This document shows positions 61,101-64,000 of a stretch of DNA of 64,000 nucleotides, one piece after another. How positions within the stretch are numbered: position 1 is the first letter of the stretch; every line of letters begins with the position of its first letter. Made by a program: the position numbers and the translations under genes. The stretch lies in contig CAJFCJ010000013.1 in NCBI GenBank assembly GCA_904063045.1, positions 124,001 to 188,000 on the forward strand. Reading direction: 5' to 3'. Origin of the DNA: Dimorphilus gyrociliatus (lineage: Eukaryota > Annelida > Polychaeta > Dinophilidae). The notes under the pieces were generated by a model. That model saw only the letters and a list, made by a program, of their open reading frames with translations, was not told the DNA's origin and did no database searches.

Positions 61101-62572
61101 GTCAGTCAGCTTTTTCAATAGTACGTCCGGAGAGCTGCCAAAGCAACGATTCATCTTCTCACAACGCCATGTCTCCTTTACAGAGAATGCAAAATATTGC
61201 CAATTCACTGATGAATAAAGGCCCAAACCAAGGCGGTACTGGAGGGCGACCCTTAAAAGCCGTACTGCCACCAATAACTCAGGAACAGTTCGATAAGTAC
61301 TCGCATATCGGTACGGACGAGTTAGTAAAGTGCGTCAAAGAGACTCTTAGTCAATTCTCGATCAGCCAAAGACTTTTTGGTGAAAACATACTCGGCTTAT
61401 CTCAAGGATCCGTTTCGGATTTGTTAGCAAGACCGAAACCTTGGCATATGCTAACACAAAAAGGACGAGAGCCATTTATCAGAATGCAGATGTTCTTAGA
61501 GGACACAGAATCCATATCAAAGTTGGTAGCCAGCCAGTATAGAGTTCCGCCTGAGAAACTATTGAGAGGGTCAATGGGTGACGAACCACCACCACCGCCA
61601 CCGCCACCACCCCCTCCCCAGAGTACCTCGTCCCCTGCAGAATCCGATTACAGACAGTCGTCCTCTTCGGTTGCCGATAGTGAATTGGATACTTTAGCCA
61701 TTACTTCGAAGGTGAAAGAGGTATTAACGGCCAACAATTTAGGTCAGAAACTATTTGGTGAAGCTATTTTAGGCTTGTCACAAGGTTCAGTTAGCGAACT
61801 ACTATCGAAACCAAAACCGTGGTCAATGTTGAGTCACAAAGGGAGAGAACCATTTATAAAGATGCATATGTGGCTTCAAGATCCTGCAAAATTTGACCGA
61901 CTTCGCCTCTATCAGTCGGAAACCCCAGCGGGCAAAAATAGTCGAAAGCGTAAACATCAATCTGCGATCATCTCATCGAATAGCAACTGCTGTGACAATA
62001 GCGCTTCATCTTCTGATAATCAGAAAAGACCGAGAGTATTCTTTACTGAACAACAAAAGGAAACTTTGCGCAATGCTTACGCTTCCGATCCTTATCCAAG
62101 TCAAAATGTTATCGAAAATCTGGCAAATCAATTAAACGTGGGTCAAAAGACTATCGTTAATTGGTTCCACAATCATAGAATGAGAGCTAAACAACAGCAA
62201 CACTCAGTATCTAGTCCCGCGTCATCTGTGTCTTCATCAGCTAGAACAGCTGCCGTCGATAGTGACGACGCTCCAAGCCCAGCCTCAACTGCTAGTTCGT
62301 CGGCTGGTGCTCTTACAAGGCCTTTAAATGACGCAGCTCAATGGCTATTTCCAGATTTCATGCCCGTAAAAGCAGAAAAAGCTGAAGAGGAGGAGGAAAT
62401 TGACGAAGAATCTTCAAATATGAACGTCACCGTTACAAAATCCAACAAGAGAAAGGCTGCAAAGCCCAAGCGTGTCTACGAGCGAGCAGAGCCAGAAAGA
62501 AATGGTGAGAGTTGGGATGATGAAGACGACGTGGGCTCCACATCTGGTCTCACCGTTGTTGCTGCATGCTAA
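46107..62572 (+). CDS. CUX1: CUX/Cut homeobox transcription factor, complete (1305 aa)
   Basis: Eight exons join in phase: 46107-46163, 49106-49216, 51146-51272, 52503-52640, 53336-53603, 56715-56763, 56850-57333 and 59889-62572 (stop TAA). Residues 1-411 are the coiled coil shared by CUX and the Golgi protein CASP (start [48 protein letters not shown]). One large exon holds the rest: CUT1 (about 550-625), CUT2 (about 885-960), CUT3 (about 1010-1085) and a Cut homeodomain (about 1123-1180) with WFHNHRMR in helix 3. Each CUT repeat shows the LGLSQG-(S/T)VS-LL core. A PTDLS motif (about 796-800) fits the CtBP co-repressor site. Between CUT1 and CUT2 lie two short helices matching the vertebrate linker repeats, and a poly-proline run precedes CUT3. 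CUX proteins are nuclear, sequence-specific regulators, mostly repressors. Bilaterians other than vertebrates usually have one CUX gene, so the symbol marks the family. Confidence 0.95.
46164..49105 (+). other. CUX intron 1, GC/CpG-rich, candidate regulatory DNA
   Basis: The 2.9-kb intron is visibly richer in GC and CpG than intergenic DNA in this window. It holds at least seven ATCGAT motifs between 46863 and 47428 and further CGATTGAT-like half sites. Open frames on both strands (for example 46931-47164 and 47280-47483 minus) lack coding character. Composition and motif density suggest enhancers or an extended promoter. Confidence 0.6.
46863..47428. promoter_or_regulatory. Cluster of ATCGAT (Cut-type) binding motifs
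   Basis: ATCGAT occurs at 46863, 47032, 47124, 47137, 47220, 47326 and 47423. The pair at 47133-47142 reads CGATATCGAT, a reported optimal site for the CUT3-homeodomain combination. ATCGAT is palindromic, so both strands are counted once. At the base composition of the window about one per 3 kb would be expected. Confidence 0.55.
49217..51145 (+). other. CUX intron 2
   Basis: Contains a poly-G run (about 50676-50685), a GAAT-type repeat (about 50176-50192) and a short GC-rich patch (about 50770-50865). The rest is AT-rich. No extra exon fits the CUX frame. Confidence 0.5.
51273..52502 (+). other. CUX intron 3 with a GC-rich element
   Basis: About 51890-52130 and 52265-52420 stand out as GC-rich. 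The second contains TGACGTCA (52315-52322), the palindromic CRE/ATF core, and an ATCGAT-TGAT motif shortly after. A 260-bp minus-strand frame (51871-52131) overlaps the first patch but has no splice or homology support. These are candidate conserved noncoding elements. Confidence 0.5.
52641..53335 (+). other. CUX intron 4
   Basis: AT-rich first half and moderately GC-rich second half (about 52980-53300). No exon or repeat was recognised. Confidence 0.45.
53604..56714 (+). other. CUX intron 5 with a CpG-rich island at its 3' end
   Basis: Mostly AT-rich, with an (AAT/ATT)n trinucleotide tract at about 55378-55500. From about 56206 to 56660 composition switches to GC/CpG-rich DNA (for example ggcgcgcgtacgcgtcc near 56271) directly upstream of exon 6. 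An open frame there (56442-56720) runs into exon 6 in the wrong phase and is rejected. The island may be an internal promoter or enhancer. Confidence 0.5.
55378..55500. repeat. AAT/ATT-type trinucleotide tract
   Basis: Interrupted (AAT)n/(AAC)n/(ATT)n; its translation is a meaningless Ile-rich frame. Confidence 0.75.
57334..59888 (+). other. CUX intron 7 at the CUX/CASP divergence point
   Basis: Exon 7 ends with ANAELAG, which corresponds to the place where vertebrate CUX1 and the alternatively spliced CASP part ways. The intron holds TA tracts (57977-58000), a TCTG(TA)n minisatellite (58132-58228) and (TA)n at 59610-59630. No exon resembling the CASP-specific coiled coil or membrane anchor was seen in the intron. 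Confidence 0.55.
58132..58228. repeat. TCTG(TA)n minisatellite
   Basis: Four CTG interruptions at 58141, 58161, 58183 and 58205 spaced 20-22 bp within TA tracts: a TA microsatellite that has amplified as a longer unit. Confidence 0.85.
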
Positions 62573-63310
62573 AAATATGAAATGTAAGAAAGAGCGGAGG
62601 AGGAGGAGAGGAGGAGAGGAAGAAGTAATGATAATTATGGACAAGACATAAGAAGAGGAGGTTAAGTAAAAGTTGTTTTAGGAGAACTGGAGGGAGAAAT
62701 GTGAACCACAAATGATAAAACCGAATATTTCAACTCATGCATTTACTTATTAAGGAGTAACGGTTTAAAAAAAAATGGCGTTCTATTTTCAAGACCCCAA
62801 AAACGGAGGGGAGGAAAAAGAGAAGGCATTATTCGTATTTTTTTAAAGTCAATCGTAGTCGTTCAAAACACAAAGGAAAAAGAAATGCACTGATGAAGCT
62901 CATCGTTGTGGCGCCTTGTACGATATCGTTCAAGAAAGTGTTGTTCTAATCAAGATATTTTTTTGGCTTTTTTGATAAAATTGGAATTTTGGACGGTGTT
63001 TCCCAGCTTACTAGGAACCCGCCCCCCCGCCCCCAACAAACAAAATCCCCTGCCCACTTTTATAAACCGCCCCCAACTTAAATACCCAACCCCATAAAAC
63101 TGTTTTAATCAGTTTTAGAAAACATTTATCCTTGAAAAGTTTTGGAAAAACAGAAAAGTTGGGTCGCGAAAAAATATTATTCTTGGCTTATTCTTATTTT
63201 TTTTTAAAGAAAATACTTCGCGATGTTTATTAATGATTTAATTTCTTCTTTGGGATTGCTATGTAATTTTTTTCATTATTTGTGTCAGTATTACCGGTAT
63301 TTTTCCTCCC

Positions 63311-63360
<50 letters not shown>

Positions 63361-64000
63361 ATATGTTTACTCTTTACGACGTCAATTTGTGACATAAAGT
63401 TTACAAAAAGGTATATATATACACGTACAGGATAATTGATATATTCATATGTATAATTTATGCGTATAGAACGCGTATAGAAAAAAAAACCTTATACATA
63501 TGTTTATATTAAAAGAAAGTTTTAAAAAAGGTTATATTTTAAACGTATAAACATGCGTTTATATTTTAAAAATTTACATATTATATATATATATATTGAG
63601 CTGGCGCTGAAAATATTTCATATTTGCTCTACGAATGGATGGAACAATGTTCTCCTTTTTACACTGCTGGTGTACGTCTGCTGTTTTAAAGTATGCGTGC
63701 CTTCTTAATTGTTGTTAAACAGATAAAACGTTACACGTTACATATATATTATGTATTTATATAATTTATTCGTAACAAACCATTTATTTTCCTTTGAACG
63801 TTTTTTATAGCCAAAAAAAACAAACAAAACAAATGTAACAAACGTTTCAGATATTTTTGAAGGTTAAAACGATGTCGAAGTTGATGATTTCTTACAAACA
63901 GAAAGGGCAACAGCTATTTAAAAAAAAAAAGAAGAAAAAGCAATCATTACGACAATAAAGATAATTATCTCTCTTTTTGGGACCAGATTTAAATGATAAA
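62573..64000. other. CUX 3' UTR and downstream flank
   Basis: GA-rich start (62594-62665), poly-C/proline-like patch near 63018-63095, (TA)n at 63316-63349 and AATAAA near 63954. No exon encoding a CASP C-terminus (membrane anchor) was seen before the end of the window. Confidence 0.5.
63316..63349. repeat. (TA)n microsatellite
   Basis: TA run in the 3' flank of CUX. Confidence 0.85.

Overview
This window looks like nuclear DNA of a small-genome bilaterian animal. It is AT-rich, with many TA and GA/CT microsatellites, and its genes are split by mostly short GT-AG introns (about 45-100 bp). Homologues of animal-specific genes are present: SANBR/KIAA1841, CUX, SEC14L, a THAP protein, Sushi proteins and transmembrane collagens. 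A lophotrochozoan with a compact genome is a reasonable guess, but the sequence alone does not fix the species. Exon models below were built by hand from open frames, splice consensus and phase.

Layout. 1-2752 (+): 3' part of a SANBR homologue. 2875-3339 (-): end of a small Sushi-domain membrane protein, convergent with SANBR. 4486-5875 and 7735-8727 (+): two single-pass collagen-like membrane proteins. 9206-10398 (-): a poly-Q protein. 10999-12231 (-): an unrecognised 351-aa charged protein. 12.2-15.7 kb: largely empty. 15675-16166 (+) and 16860-17423 (-): two unrecognised small proteins. 18804-20514 (-): an unrecognised five-exon acidic protein. 22169-24320 (+): a THAP protein that appears derived from a DDE transposase, followed by a broken Ser/Gly/Asn-rich tail to about 25.4 kb. 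27727-29370 (+): an intronless 547-aa unrecognised protein. 29.4-34.9 kb: AT-rich and simple-sequence DNA.

34920-43381 (-): three tandem SEC14-like (CRAL-TRIO plus GOLD) lipid-transfer genes. All three were reconstructed end to end (390, 430 and 437 aa). Copies 2 and 3 share every intron position. Copy 1 has gained or retained two introns and lacks others.

46107-62572 (+): a complete CUX/Cut homeobox gene in eight exons (1305 aa). It has a CASP-like coiled coil, three CUT domains and a Cut-type homeodomain. Its introns are large and locally GC/CpG-rich, unlike the rest of the window. Intron 1 holds a dense cluster of ATCGAT sites, the known core of Cut/CDP binding sites.

The points most worth a second look are the ATCGAT cluster in CUX intron 1, the transposase-derived THAP gene with its nonsense-interrupted repeat tail, the intron dynamics of the SEC14L cluster (including a GC-AG intron), the charge-rich transmembrane collagens, and two perfect hairpins at 25575-25627 and 40349-40393.
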